Notes: a model not told the origin generated them from the sequence alone. DNA of 64,000 bases from Leptospira ryugenii (GCF_003114855.1 NZ_BFBB01000009.1:1-64000), one strand, 5' to 3'. Shown: positions 26,578 to 35,880, numbered from the stretch's first letter. Translations and numbers: made by a program.

Positions 26578-27800
26578 TTCCATATTTGGTAGCTTAAGGT
26601 CTTTGAAATAAAAATTGCCTTAAGCAAAAAGAGAAATAAGACGATTGCGAGTAAAATAAAATACTCTTTATACTTTACCTCTCGGTCTCTTGCGATGAGA
26701 AAGAGAAAAATTGGAACGGAGATAGTAAACATGCGAGAGACGTTTTCATAAACAGACCAAAAATGATAATAGCCTGCTGTTGCGACCATAAACATAGTGA
26801 AAAGCAGGCCAATTCTGAACTCCCATCCTTTTTTTAGTTTCCCAGTAAAAGCAGAAATCGTCCCTAAAAAAAATAACAGGACTAATGGGAAACGTGAGAA
26901 CAATCTCGCAATTTCCTTCCATTGGATCACACTTTGGTTCATTGAATAGAAAATCGTTTCTGTGTAGGAGATCATTCCCTCAAACGGTAGAATAAAATCA
27001 GTTAGACGCGATGCACGCCAATTTGGAAATCGATATGATAGATAGGAATGCCATAGTATAGGAATTAGCAACGTTGATCCAACGAGAAAAACTTTTTTCC
27101 ACTCGCGGTTGATTAAAACACTCAATCCTAGTGGAAAAAGAAAAAACAAAGCTGGCTCTTTTGTTAAGATAGCAAGGGAGGATAACAGCACAAAAGCTAA
27201 AGGTTTATGGTTCAAAAAACAATAGTAAGCAAGGATGACTAGCGAAACCATAACTGAGTCGCTCACCAGCACATAATAGCTACCCAAAGCAAATGGATTG
27301 AATAAATAAAAGATCGAGTAATGACGAAGGTCCTCCGGCAGAAGTTTACGCAAGGCGAAGAAAGAAAGGATCCAAAGGAAAAGATTCCAGAAATACATCC
27401 CGAAGATACTCCCCCATTTCCCCAGAAATCCGAAAAGTGAGATAAGAAATGGGTAACCAATCCTCGGGGCACGGTAGGACTCATCAAAACCTTTGGGCCA
27501 TTCAAAACTTACATTGGTGAGCGACCTGGAAAAAAAATAGAATATTTGTCCGTCATACCCTGCACCTAAATCGCCTTCCTCACCGAGAAAGACGATAGAA
27601 TTTTTGGGAGTTTCTTCTTCATTTTGGAGTACGAATTCTCTACCAAAATTTACCATGGATGAAGGATTCCACTGGTATCTTTTCCAATAACTGAGACTTA
27701 CGATAAAAATGAGAGAAACGTAAGCAAAGGTCAAAATTAAGATACGACGATCTAAAAAAAGAAGGAGTTGGTTGAGTGGTTTGAAAAATCTGTGAATCAT
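26574..27800 (-). CDS. multi-pass membrane protein, glycosyltransferase-like
   Basis: 408 residues with about ten hydrophobic helices. A large first periplasmic loop carries GYDGQIFYFFSRSL and YRAPRIGYPFLISL, which resemble the AZOBR_p60025-type cell-surface glycopolymer proteins and GT-C glycosyltransferases with acidic residues in their first loop. The ATG at 27800 overlaps the preceding gene's stop (ATGA). As the last gene of the glycan operon it may use a lipid-linked sugar donor or flip a glycan intermediate. The overall family is inferred from motif resemblance and topology, so the donor and acceptor are unknown. The stop overlaps the pseudo-HtrA stop by four bases in a CTAG. Confidence 0.65.
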   Translation of the reverse strand: MIHRFFKPLNQLLLFLDRRILILTFAYVSLIFIVSLSYWKRYQWNPSSMVNFGREFVLQNEEETPKNSIVFLGEEGDLGAGYDGQIFYFFSRSLTNVSFEWPKGFDESYRAPRIGYPFLISLFGFLGKWGSIFGMYFWNLFLWILSFFALRKLLPEDLRHYSIFYLFNPFALGSYYVLVSDSVMVSLVILAYYCFLNHKPLAFVLLSSLAILTKEPALFFLFPLGLSVLINREWKKVFLVGSTLLIPILWHSYLSYRFPNWRASRLTDFILPFEGMISYTETIFYSMNQSVIQWKEIARLFSRFPLVLLFFLGTISAFTGKLKKGWEFRIGLLFTMFMVATAGYYHFWSVYENVSRMFTISVPIFLFLIARDREVKYKEYFILLAIVLFLFLLKAIFISKTLSYQIWN

Positions 27801-29323
27801 CGTTTCTCTCCTAAAATCTCGATTAACTTGGGTTCCATTATCTTTGTAAATTCCAAGGCACCATTATAAGTTAGATGGTGTGGGTCAAAAAAGAGCTGTG
27901 GGTATGGCAAAACTTCCGTTAGATCCCATAAATAATGCCCATTTTTCTCTAGTTGAGAACTTAGATAATTTCTAAAGCCGGCAAACCATTTTCCTTTTAT
28001 ATACAACTGCGATTCTATCGGATTTTCAGGACTCAAAATGACGATAAAGGGTATATGCATTTTTTGAAAATGTTCACTTAATTGTAAAATTCTGTCTGAT
28101 TCCAACCAACTCACAAATTCCAAATTTGAAATCTGGGATTTTTTATCTCTTATTGTATTTAAACGACGTAATTCAGGTCTTTTCTCTGTAGATTGTAATA
28201 TTCGCAAACGATAATCTTCTTCGTATGCCTGGTCACTCATTGTATTAAAACGAATTTCATCAAAAAAAGACTCTCGAATGTAAGATTTATTTGTGAAATT
28301 TGGCGCCTTACAAAAGAAATGTGATAAACGAATACCTACATAAAAATCTTTGCCATAATGATAGATATTTGCTTCCTTTGCTGTGATTAAATCGGATTTC
28401 ATTTTGAGATGAAGACGAAACTCTTGGCTAATCTTTGGAAACTTTTCCCATGGGAACTTGTGCCATCCTTTTTTCTTAAAAGAAATCTCTGTCTGAAAAA
28501 TGGGGCTAACACTCTTATTTTTTCCCCAAATTTCCAAATGTATGGTAGCCTGGTCCTTTGCGGAAAATATATAGTCATCTACCTCTCTATCCAAGGTGCA
28601 AGTCATCGTTGCTTCCTCTTTGATCCAGCCCGCTGCCCAAATATCTTGGCTAGGTTTTTCGCCCGCGTAACGATGGTAACTACGGCCACTTCTAAAATGG
28701 TTTTCAAACCAAACTTCTATTGGGTCAAAAAAAAATGCTCTGACGCGATTTACATTCAGTAAGGATTTCCCAAGCAAACTAAGAGTCTGTTTTTTTGTTA
28801 AATTTTGGTAATGGTCCTTCAAAAATGCAAATGGATAGATGTTTTTTGCTGGAATCCGATCCGAAAATTCGCTCGTCCAAAGCTTTTCATTGAAGTTGGT
28901 CTTTCCGTCCTTGACCTCAACGTATTCCCATTGTAAGTCAGCAAAATTAACTATATATACGACAGCTTTAGGTTTTAATTCAGAAATGTGCTCTCTATAA
29001 TAGTACAAATCTGTAGGAGCCATAGCAACGTGTGAGTAATATTGGCCTTTGTATGTTTGGTCTTGGAAGAGCTTTTCAGGCAATATTGAATAGAGAGAAA
29101 CTGAGCTACCTGCAAATAGAACTTTTTCGCTCTCTCCTTCTCTCTCTAGTTTTTTTCTTAAACTTAAAAAATTATACCAATGAGAGGAGTCCCATTCCAT
29201 TTCATTTGGAAATTTAAAAAATAAATAGTCGAAAATGACATGATCGAGTGCCCACAAACTGCCTGCTAAACTAAAAAGGATGAATAGAAATTTAACCTTT
29301 ATATTTAGATGTCTAGAGATCAC
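27797..29323 (-). CDS. SGNH-hydrolase-like exported protein (DUF1574-like)
   Basis: 508 residues with an N-terminal signal anchor (VKFLFILFSLAGSLWAL). Block I is VLFAGSSVSLYS near residue 68, the Gly-Ser-Ser of SGNH/GDSL hydrolases, and the C-terminus has FFDPHHLTYNGA near residue 485, the Asp-x-x-His that completes the catalytic dyad/triad. The middle contains a beta-rich insert of about 200 residues. The family is close to DUF1574 of Leptospira and to AlgX/WcaK-like surface-polysaccharide acetyl-modifying enzymes. The GTG start at 29323 overlaps the GT2 stop (GTGA). In the glycan operon it may add or remove an acyl group on the product. No signal for a specific substrate. Confidence 0.65.
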   Translation of the reverse strand: MISRHLNIKVKFLFILFSLAGSLWALDHVIFDYLFFKFPNEMEWDSSHWYNFLSLRKKLEREGESEKVLFAGSSVSLYSILPEKLFQDQTYKGQYYSHVAMAPTDLYYYREHISELKPKAVVYIVNFADLQWEYVEVKDGKTNFNEKLWTSEFSDRIPAKNIYPFAFLKDHYQNLTKKQTLSLLGKSLLNVNRVRAFFFDPIEVWFENHFRSGRSYHRYAGEKPSQDIWAAGWIKEEATMTCTLDREVDDYIFSAKDQATIHLEIWGKNKSVSPIFQTEISFKKKGWHKFPWEKFPKISQEFRLHLKMKSDLITAKEANIYHYGKDFYVGIRLSHFFCKAPNFTNKSYIRESFFDEIRFNTMSDQAYEEDYRLRILQSTEKRPELRRLNTIRDKKSQISNLEFVSWLESDRILQLSEHFQKMHIPFIVILSPENPIESQLYIKGKWFAGFRNYLSSQLEKNGHYLWDLTEVLPYPQLFFDPHHLTYNGALEFTKIMEPKLIEILGEKR

Positions 29324-30036
29324 GGATATTTAGGAAGCAGATGTAATTTTCTTAACAGCAGTTTCTTTGCAAAATCAGTCGCTAATTTCAAAACTTTTCG
29401 ATTGAAAGAACTATTCGAAAATACATATTTGATGGGCAGTTCTTTGATGGAACCACCACCCAATGAGACGATACTCAATGCTTCCATATGGAAATCAAAC
29501 GCGATCGATTCCAGAGGGTAACTTGCGATTTTTTTCACATACTCTTTCGAATACCTTCGATAACCAGAGGTGCAGTCCTTGATCCCTGGACCAAAGAGAT
29601 CCAAGATACCCTTCGAAAGGCAATAGTTCATCACTCGAGCCGCCAAAAAAGAGATACACTTTCGATACAAGGGAACGTTTACGGTTTCGCTTCGGCTTCC
29701 AATCAAAAGATCGCAAAATTCGTGTTGGATAAAATCAGGCAAACGATCAGGGTCATGCGACATTCCTGCATCCATAGTGATGACCCAGTCATAATTTTTT
29801 TCGACTGCTAATTTCATTCCATCTTGGATGCCACCAGGGATATGGGTGTTTTTCTCATGACGAATCACAAACAAACGATTTGGAAATTCAGACTGGAGAT
29901 TTTTTAAAATCTCAGGTGTTGCATCTTTAGAAGCATCATCTGTAACCGAAACATCCGCATACTGAATCGCACCGCGTACTACTTGTTCGATTGTCGATTC
30001 TTCGTTGTATGCGGGAATAAGGACCAAAGTCTTCAT
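29320..30036 (-). CDS. family 2 glycosyltransferase
   Basis: 238 residues, a single GT-A domain. TLVLIPAYNEESTIEQVVRG opens it; SVTDDASKDATPEI carries the first acidic site; and WVITMDAGMSHDPD gives the metal-binding DxD-like position (Asp at ~91-95). The rest resembles dolichyl-phosphate mannose synthase and other GT2 enzymes that load a sugar on a lipid carrier, but no membrane helices follow. The ATG at 30036 directly follows the epimerase stop without a gap. In the operon it presumably adds the sugar made by the upstream nucleotide-sugar enzymes. Acceptor unknown. Confidence 0.85.
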   Translation of the reverse strand: MKTLVLIPAYNEESTIEQVVRGAIQYADVSVTDDASKDATPEILKNLQSEFPNRLFVIRHEKNTHIPGGIQDGMKLAVEKNYDWVITMDAGMSHDPDRLPDFIQHEFCDLLIGSRSETVNVPLYRKCISFLAARVMNYCLSKGILDLFGPGIKDCTSGYRRYSKEYVKKIASYPLESIAFDFHMEALSIVSLGGGSIKELPIKYVFSNSSFNRKVLKLATDFAKKLLLRKLHLLPKYP

Positions 30037-31077
30037 TTATTTTCCATCTATGTTGAATACATCTTTGTTTGCTTCGATCCATTTCAACAATCGTGTCACA
30101 CCTTCTTTTGGTTTTATAGACGGAGCAAATCCGAATTTTCTCGCTTCCTTGATATCACAAATGAAATATCGCATATCTCCAGGTCTTTCTACTTCAAAAA
30201 GAACCTCTTGCTTCTTACCTAAAATTTCACCTATCAACTCGATGCATTCCAAAAGTGAAATTTTATGCTCTTTGGAACCTCCAATGTTGTACACACCAGG
30301 AATCGGATTTTTAAAATAAGCTAAATAAGCCTGAGCACCATCAGCGGCATGTATGATATCGCGAGTTTGTTTTCCCGTTCCAAAAATACGAAGTGGTAAA
30401 CCAAAATAAGATCGTATCGCAAAGTTTGCTACCCATCCATGGTCTTCTCCACCAAATTGACGTTCGCCATAGATTCCAGTAAAGCGAAAAGAAGCTCCTT
30501 TGATACCATACATATCAGTATATGAACGAACATAATGTTCGGCACTCATCTTAGATGCATGTAAAGGAGAGAGTTGACCCACCATAGTAGGTTGCGTTTC
30601 AGGAATTTCAATAGGATCTCTTTCATAAGAAGTTTTGCCTTCTTTGAGCGAGTCATTGATTGAGTTACCATAAACGTGTATGGAGGAAGTATTTACAACA
30701 GGGATCTTTCTCTTTCTTGCAACTTCCAAAACATTAAATGTCCCGAGGACATTGGTAGAAAAGTCCAACTCGGGGTCTTCCCATGAAATCGTCATTGCCG
30801 GTTGGGCTGCCGTATGGATTAAGTAATCACATCCTTCTGTTCGATCTGTAAGATGTTCCAAGTTTCGGATATCACCTTTCACCATAGTGACACCCAAACC
30901 TTTCAGATAATCCCAATTATAATCACGAGTTGCTTCCGTGCCATAACCAGTTCTTTTCAACTCATACTTCGTCATGCTATCAAAACTGATTACATCCCAA
31001 CCTTCTTTACGGAAAAGTTCGCACACATGGGAACCTAAAAATCCGCAACCACCTGTTACCAATACTCTTTTAGTCAT
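30037..31077 (-). CDS. NAD-dependent NDP-sugar epimerase, RfbE-like, with unusual active site
   Basis: 346 residues of the extended SDR type. The nucleotide site is LVTGGCGFLGSHVCELF. The C-terminal half, FRFTGIYGERQFGGEDHGWVANF followed by GTGKQTRDIIHAADGAQAY, resembles CDP-tyvelose/paratose 2-epimerase RfbE. The catalytic segment reads SPLHASKMSAEHY: the lysine is present, but the position four before it is Leu (TTA, 30562-30564) where nearly all extended SDR epimerases have Tyr. It might use another residue or have changed reaction. It overlaps the nucleotidyltransferase fusion gene by eight bases and is adjacent to the GT2 gene. Confidence 0.82.
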   Translation of the reverse strand: MTKRVLVTGGCGFLGSHVCELFRKEGWDVISFDSMTKYELKRTGYGTEATRDYNWDYLKGLGVTMVKGDIRNLEHLTDRTEGCDYLIHTAAQPAMTISWEDPELDFSTNVLGTFNVLEVARKRKIPVVNTSSIHVYGNSINDSLKEGKTSYERDPIEIPETQPTMVGQLSPLHASKMSAEHYVRSYTDMYGIKGASFRFTGIYGERQFGGEDHGWVANFAIRSYFGLPLRIFGTGKQTRDIIHAADGAQAYLAYFKNPIPGVYNIGGSKEHKISLLECIELIGEILGKKQEVLFEVERPGDMRYFICDIKEARKFGFAPSIKPKEGVTRLLKWIEANKDVFNIDGK

Positions 31078-32542
31078 CTTGACTTTCTCCTAATATAAAC
31101 TTTTTGGTAAAAATTAATTTCAAAACGCCTATAGCATCGCTTAACATTGATTTTGTGCTGTATGTAAGAGGGTTTACAGGCTTAAAATATGACACCGGGA
31201 TTTCAATGCAACGCATATGACTTCTGATCATTTCGATCATTAACTCAACTACATATTTATGATCTACTGCTGTAAGCTGACTCCTAACTTGGTTGTAGGA
31301 TTCTCTCCAAATAGAAAAAAAATGACAATCGGCATCCGTAAATCTCGGTTCCTGACCCCACCAAAAAACCTCAACAATTTTGCCTAACAAAAGATTTACC
31401 AGTCGATACATGGGACCTAAATTAGAGCCCTGCTCTATCATCTGTCGAGTTGTTCTCGTGCCAATCACCATATCGGAGTCTTTCATATATTCAAGTAGCT
31501 TTGGATAATCTTTTGAACGAAAAGAACCATCTGGAGCTACCACAACAATAATATCGCCAGATGCATACTCTATGCCCTTTCTTACTTGTTCGCCTAGTCT
31601 TGAAGGGTCACCATCACCAGGGAAAGAAATGACTTTTACTTTTTCTTTTTTGCAAAGGGCAATTGTTTCATCGGTGGATTCATTATCTACAACGACAATT
31701 TCATGGAATTTGGCTTTGAAGTCTACGATTACATCTGTAATAGATCTCTCATTATTGTTAGTAGGGATAACAAGCGAACATTTAAACTTAGGGAACAGTT
31801 CATTACGTACTTCATATACCGCATGGTAGTAATCTTGCATAGAATTGATGTTAAAGTATTCGCAACTTAGTCTGGTTGCAAATACTCCACCGTTCGATTC
31901 TTTTGCCATCTTATCTATTACATGTGTGATTTCGACAACGCCTGATTTTGGTGCAGGAGGGGTTTTTTTGAAGAATTCAAAATATTCAGGCGTAAAGAGA
32001 TAGGATCCAAGACCTAACAACTGATTGGGTGGATCTTCTGGTTTTTCAACTAAATCAACAATCTTATCTCCAGATAGCTCTACTGAATAATTTTTTCTGA
32101 TTCTGGAGAGCAGGGATGTTTTGACAATCCCTATCGAAGCAGATAACTTTGGATAGGTGCGGATTGTTTTTAGGAATTGATCATGGTCTGTTTTAAAATA
32201 ATATTCATCGCCAAGGATGGTCATAAACGGTTCGCGTATCTGGGATTCCAAGCTAGCAATGTCGGATGCAAGGCCTTTTTCAGTCCAAGGCGCCGCTTCT
32301 ATGACTACTTTGGGCAGTGAAAGGCGAATATTTTCAATTTCAGCTAAGATTTGTTCTTTTAGGTGCCCAACAAGGATGTATACCTTCTCTACGCCAAAGG
32401 TTTTACAAAGTAACTCCACATTTCGATGCAGAATCGTCTTTCCTTCGATGACAAAGAGTGGTTTGGGGATGAAACTCGTCCTAGGGTATGCGCGCGTTCC
32501 TTTTCCCGCGGCTGCTATGACGCCAATTCTTATTTTTTTCAC
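31070..32542 (-). CDS. sugar nucleotidyltransferase - glycosyltransferase 2 fusion
   Basis: 490 residues. Residues ~1-245 are a nucleotidyltransferase: IGVIAAAGKGTRAYPRTSF and IPKPLFVIEGKTIL form the signature loop and the lysine site, and TILGDEYYF gives a metal-binding Asp. Residues ~255-490 are GT2: CSLVIPTNNNERSITDVI, VVVDNESTDETIALCK, and VVVAPDGSFRSKDY near residue 350. The two halves join at FPKFKCSLVIP. Such a fusion would activate a sugar and transfer it from the same polypeptide. The GTG at 32542 is the only start at the front, without a clear ribosome site. First gene of the five-gene glycan operon; the preceding secreted-protein gene is 33 bases upstream. Confidence 0.85.
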   Translation of the reverse strand: MKKIRIGVIAAAGKGTRAYPRTSFIPKPLFVIEGKTILHRNVELLCKTFGVEKVYILVGHLKEQILAEIENIRLSLPKVVIEAAPWTEKGLASDIASLESQIREPFMTILGDEYYFKTDHDQFLKTIRTYPKLSASIGIVKTSLLSRIRKNYSVELSGDKIVDLVEKPEDPPNQLLGLGSYLFTPEYFEFFKKTPPAPKSGVVEITHVIDKMAKESNGGVFATRLSCEYFNINSMQDYYHAVYEVRNELFPKFKCSLVIPTNNNERSITDVIVDFKAKFHEIVVVDNESTDETIALCKKEKVKVISFPGDGDPSRLGEQVRKGIEYASGDIIVVVAPDGSFRSKDYPKLLEYMKDSDMVIGTRTTRQMIEQGSNLGPMYRLVNLLLGKIVEVFWWGQEPRFTDADCHFFSIWRESYNQVRSQLTAVDHKYVVELMIEMIRSHMRCIEIPVSYFKPVNPLTYSTKSMLSDAIGVLKLIFTKKFILGESQDD

Positions 32543-32575
32543 GTAAATGGAAGGTGCGGACTTTTCGGTGAACGG

Positions 32576-33256
32576 TCAATCAGAAAAGGTTCTCCTCCAT
32601 CGATAGAAAATGGCTCCATCTGCACTCGGAGATTCCAGAAAGCCACGAAAAGGAGCCCATCGCTTCCCTTTTTGGCTCCAGACCTGCACTGGGTCTTTTT
32701 TCCCGATTCCAGTCAAATGGAAGCCCCAGATACCCATCTCTTGATTGTCTGGGAGGGGAAAGGAAAGTGCCACTGGCTCTCCTGCAAGCTCTGGTAAGTA
32801 GTGTGGCAAAGGCACTTGCTCAAGGCCAAGGCTCAAATTAGTCGAGAGAATAAATCCGCTATCAGCCAGACTCAGGGAAAGCATAAGGTGTTGGCAGTCG
32901 AACCTCCTGAGGAGGCCTTTCTTTTCCCCAAAGCTTTTGGAGGCACGCACCTGACAGGAATTTGGGTTCAAATAGAGCGTACCACTCTCCTCTTTCCAAT
33001 TCCCTGCATAGATGAGCTCCTCCCAACCCAATTCAGGGTGGTACCTAAGTTCTTGGGCCAGGAAATTTTTTTTTTCGGACTCCTCCTGGATTTCAAGTCC
33101 AAGGTAGAGAAAGCCACGAGAAAGGGGCAATTGATCGGAAAGAAATAAGCCCAACTTAGGTTTGGCAAGGATCGTTTTTGGGTATGCGAACAGCAATGAG
33201 GTCACAAAAAGGATATAGCCTAAGCGCCAGGTATGCTGTGAATTTTTCTCGCCCAT
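32576..33256 (-). CDS. exported protein of unknown function
   Basis: 226 residues with an N-terminal hydrophobic stretch (LGYILFVTSLLFAYP) and a likely cleavage site near ILAKP. No domain is recognised. The body is beta-strand-prone with repeated Leu/Ser stretches (LMLSLSLADSGFILSTNLSLG). The ATG at 33256 overlaps the 5' part of the divergent metallopeptidase gene, so its true start may lie a little further in. It lies 33 bases before the glycan operon on the same strand and might be its first member, but there is no functional evidence. The frame is uninterrupted and has normal codon use for the region. Confidence 0.55.
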   Translation of the reverse strand: MGEKNSQHTWRLGYILFVTSLLFAYPKTILAKPKLGLFLSDQLPLSRGFLYLGLEIQEESEKKNFLAQELRYHPELGWEELIYAGNWKEESGTLYLNPNSCQVRASKSFGEKKGLLRRFDCQHLMLSLSLADSGFILSTNLSLGLEQVPLPHYLPELAGEPVALSFPLPDNQEMGIWGFHLTGIGKKDPVQVWSQKGKRWAPFRGFLESPSADGAIFYRWRRTFSD

Positions 33257-34812
33257 TTTTCTACATCTTTTATGCCTTCTTATTCATTGCATTCTCTTTT
33301 CTAAACGCTTGTTCGGTCCTTAGTTTACTTTCGCAAGACAAAGAAAAAAACTCACTAGCTTCAGATCCATTGTTAGCAGGACTATTTTTAGCAAGTCTAG
33401 GGAATTGTGATACTGGGAATGATCTTTGGGCTCGAAACATACAAACACAAGGATCTTATTGTGTCCCGGTAGATCTGATTAGCATTCAAGATAAAGTACT
33501 GTTGTACAAAGAGCGAGGATTGAATGTTCCGATTGATTTGGAAGCCTTTGCAAAACAGTTCAATGACCAAACCTATCCTAAAATCACGAATGCCTTTGGC
33601 AATCCTTCCGATTTGGATAATAATGGCAAAGTTATCATTCTAATTCTTGATATACGAGATGGGAGTACGCCAAACGGTGCTTATGTGGCTGGATTCTTTG
33701 ATCCCGTCAATCAATTTGCCGATGGAATTGCTTTACCACTTCGCTCCAATTTCGGTGAGATTCTCTACTTAGATGGGAAAGAACTAGTGGCAAGCCTGAG
33801 CCGCGATCCTACTGCTTTAGCTTCTACGGCGGCACATGAGTTCCAACATCTGATACGCTATCCCTTCATGCAACAGAGCCAAACGCTTGATGATACTTGG
33901 ATCAATGAAGGCACAAGTGAAGTTGCAAGCGATATTGCTGGATTTGGGCCACAATCTTATAGACTTGAATGTTTTAGTGGGAGAGATAGCTCACGATGCC
34001 CCAATGGAGCCAATGGAATCTCGCTACTGACTTGGTTATCCAGCTCTTCTTCGACCACAGTTCTTAAACAATACTCCATGGCCTATGCATATATGAGGTA
34101 TCTCTATGATCTCTCAGGAACAACGGAAAGTGAACGGAATGCATTTTTCCGGCGTTCAGTGCAAGGAACGAGTTCGGGCATACGAGCAAACAATGCAAGC
34201 CAACTCATGGCGCTCTTTCGGGAAACAAGCCGGTACCAAACAAGCCTACTCGGGAGTACAAATCCAGAAGCATTTTTTAGGACTATGGTATTGTTCTTTG
34301 GCCAATCTTCGGGAACCAATGCCTACTCACAAGTCAACCGCATTGCTCAAGACCTAACGACCATCAACACCATTGACTTATCCACAGCCTATGCTGCTTA
34401 TCCTTTTGAATCTAACCTCTCGTATCTGGTAAACAACCCGCTTGTGACTGTTTCTGGGAATTTATCCCTTAGAACGGGATCTGCCTTCAACATTGCTTCT
34501 GACGTAAACTTGGCAGATCTCACAAATAAATTTGAGAATATCGGTCTGGTCAAGAATGCGACTAGTTCCGCATCTCGATCGACAGTGATTTGGGGGGCTT
34601 ATTCCAGTACATCACCTCTAACCTCAGTTAGAGGATTTGCGAAAGCAGAAGAGCCAAGCCCACGGGATAAGTACAAAAGTGTATTTGAGAATCCAAATCC
34701 CCTTGGCCATAGTTCTCCTATGTGTGGAACGGTTTTTATAGACGAGAAGATTCATAACGACGAAAGTATTCTAATAGAACAGCCCTCATCAAAGAGTGAT
34801 AACACTCCTTAG
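33238..34812 (+). CDS. M30-like (hyicolysin-family) zinc metallopeptidase lipoprotein
   Basis: About 524 residues from the GTG at 33238. The leader has a hydrophobic stretch and the lipobox LNAC (Cys25 from this start). Upstream starts at 33184 and 33196 (ATG) give a longer leader and more overlap with the divergent gene; the GTG has AGG at a suitable distance. DLDNNGKVIILILDIRDG is typical of the M30 family; the zinc site is AAHEFQHLIRYPF (HExxH), followed by TWINEGTSE with the third Glu ligand. The C-terminal part contains serine/threonine-rich beta structure. Expected to be exposed on the surface or periplasmic and to cleave peptides. Its 3' end overlaps the convergent DUF1574-like gene by 77 bases. 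Confidence 0.8.
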   Translation: MNFSRPFFYIFYAFLFIAFSFLNACSVLSLLSQDKEKNSLASDPLLAGLFLASLGNCDTGNDLWARNIQTQGSYCVPVDLISIQDKVLLYKERGLNVPIDLEAFAKQFNDQTYPKITNAFGNPSDLDNNGKVIILILDIRDGSTPNGAYVAGFFDPVNQFADGIALPLRSNFGEILYLDGKELVASLSRDPTALASTAAHEFQHLIRYPFMQQSQTLDDTWINEGTSEVASDIAGFGPQSYRLECFSGRDSSRCPNGANGISLLTWLSSSSSTTVLKQYSMAYAYMRYLYDLSGTTESERNAFFRRSVQGTSSGIRANNASQLMALFRETSRYQTSLLGSTNPEAFFRTMVLFFGQSSGTNAYSQVNRIAQDLTTINTIDLSTAYAAYPFESNLSYLVNNPLVTVSGNLSLRTGSAFNIASDVNLADLTNKFENIGLVKNATSSASRSTVIWGAYSSTSPLTSVRGFAKAEEPSPRDKYKSVFENPNPLGHSSPMCGTVFIDEKIHNDESILIEQPSSKSDNTP

Positions 34813-35794
34813 CAATGTGACCTCCATCTGCAAAAGCACTGCAGGAGTAATTTGGATCCTGTTTCAGTTTTAAAACAGGAGATCCATACTCTGTTGCGAT
34901 TGTGTCCACATTTTTTTCCCACTCTTCCACAATCCTCTGTTTTTCCATTAACATTTCAAAATTGCGAGAAGAGCTTGGCCAGATAATGATGGTTCGAACC
35001 TTAGCCTCTTTCAGTCTTTCCATCAATTGAGTAAAAAATCCAAATTGCATTTTGCTTGGTTGGTAAGAAGAAAATAACCAATCTAAGGTACGATGGCTTG
35101 TGAGTTCGAGCACATTGGAATCTTTTTCTGTATAGTGATCAATCGGAGAAAGACCATGTCCATTCTTCGAAAGCAAGTGTTGGTAAGTTTTATCTCTCAT
35201 GTCCAAAAACCCAGCCAGGTTTTCATTTTGAGAATTTCTCCAAATCTGGTCTAGGTACGGTTTGTAAGTTCCGATCGCAAATAAGCGGCGGCCCAAAAAA
35301 AATGAGAGATGTTCCTTTCCAAATAAATCAAGATTTTTTAACACATAAGGTAAATCGAAACTAAAAGTTAAGTTGGAAATTTTAAAAATAGAGTTTTGGT
35401 TAAACTGATTTGGATCTGTTTCTAAAAGTACTAAATCAGGTTTTATGTTTGCTTCCAAAAGTCTGTACAAATTGTAATCATAATAGGCAGGTGTTGTTAC
35501 AGCCGAGGATAAATTGTATATTTCCCAATCTGGATAAAATGCTCTTAGGTCGTCTGCATCAAAATAAAGAAGCCTTGATGATCCAAGAATGATCATCAGT
35601 TTTTTGTTACCTTTCCCGCGAGATGTTTGTGTTTCAATCAATTGGTCAAGAAGATCACTTTTGGCTTTATAATTGATAGGTGTAAGATCTAACTTTGTGA
35701 GCAATTGGACATAAGGAATCCGAAAGATGGAATCAATGCCAAAAAGAAATAAAAGCAGATACAAAGGGTAAAGTAAAAACCTACGGTTCTTCAT
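34736..35794 (-). CDS. DUF1574-like exported SGNH-type protein
   Basis: 352 residues with an N-terminal signal anchor (PLYLLLFLFGIDSIF). KLMIILGSSRLLYFDADDL carries the Gly-Ser-Ser block near residue 72, and the C-terminus has AFADGGHIAKECY with an Asp-x-x-His pair near 325, the two ends of an SGNH site as in the gene at 27797. PDLVLLETDPNQFN is a second conserved-looking segment. It may act on surface glycans or acyl groups; the family function is not established. The ATG at 35794 has AAAAGATAAG upstream. The minus-strand gene upstream ends with a strong terminator (35843-35871), so it has its own promoter. The stop lies 77 bases inside the metallopeptidase gene. Confidence 0.65.
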   Translation of the reverse strand: MKNRRFLLYPLYLLLFLFGIDSIFRIPYVQLLTKLDLTPINYKAKSDLLDQLIETQTSRGKGNKKLMIILGSSRLLYFDADDLRAFYPDWEIYNLSSAVTTPAYYDYNLYRLLEANIKPDLVLLETDPNQFNQNSIFKISNLTFSFDLPYVLKNLDLFGKEHLSFFLGRRLFAIGTYKPYLDQIWRNSQNENLAGFLDMRDKTYQHLLSKNGHGLSPIDHYTEKDSNVLELTSHRTLDWLFSSYQPSKMQFGFFTQLMERLKEAKVRTIIIWPSSSRNFEMLMEKQRIVEEWEKNVDTIATEYGSPVLKLKQDPNYSCSAFADGGHIAKECYHSLMRAVLLEYFRRYESSRL

Positions 35795-35842
35795 TTGGAT
35801 AAAAGATAAGAGAGAGCAAAGAAAAGTAAAGCAAATGGGGGA

Positions 35843-35871
35843 AAAACTCTCTAGTTTTGCTAGAGAGTTTT
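35843..35871 (-). terminator. rho-independent terminator of the 120-residue helical protein gene
   Basis: AAAACTCTCTAG (35843-35854) and CTAGAGAGTTTT (35860-35871) form a perfect 12-bp stem with a five-base loop. On the minus strand the stem ends in TTTTT. It lies about ten bases after the stop of the gene ending at 35881. A T-run is present on the other strand too, but no plus-strand gene ends nearby. Confidence 0.88.
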
Positions 35872-35880
35872 AATGAGATT

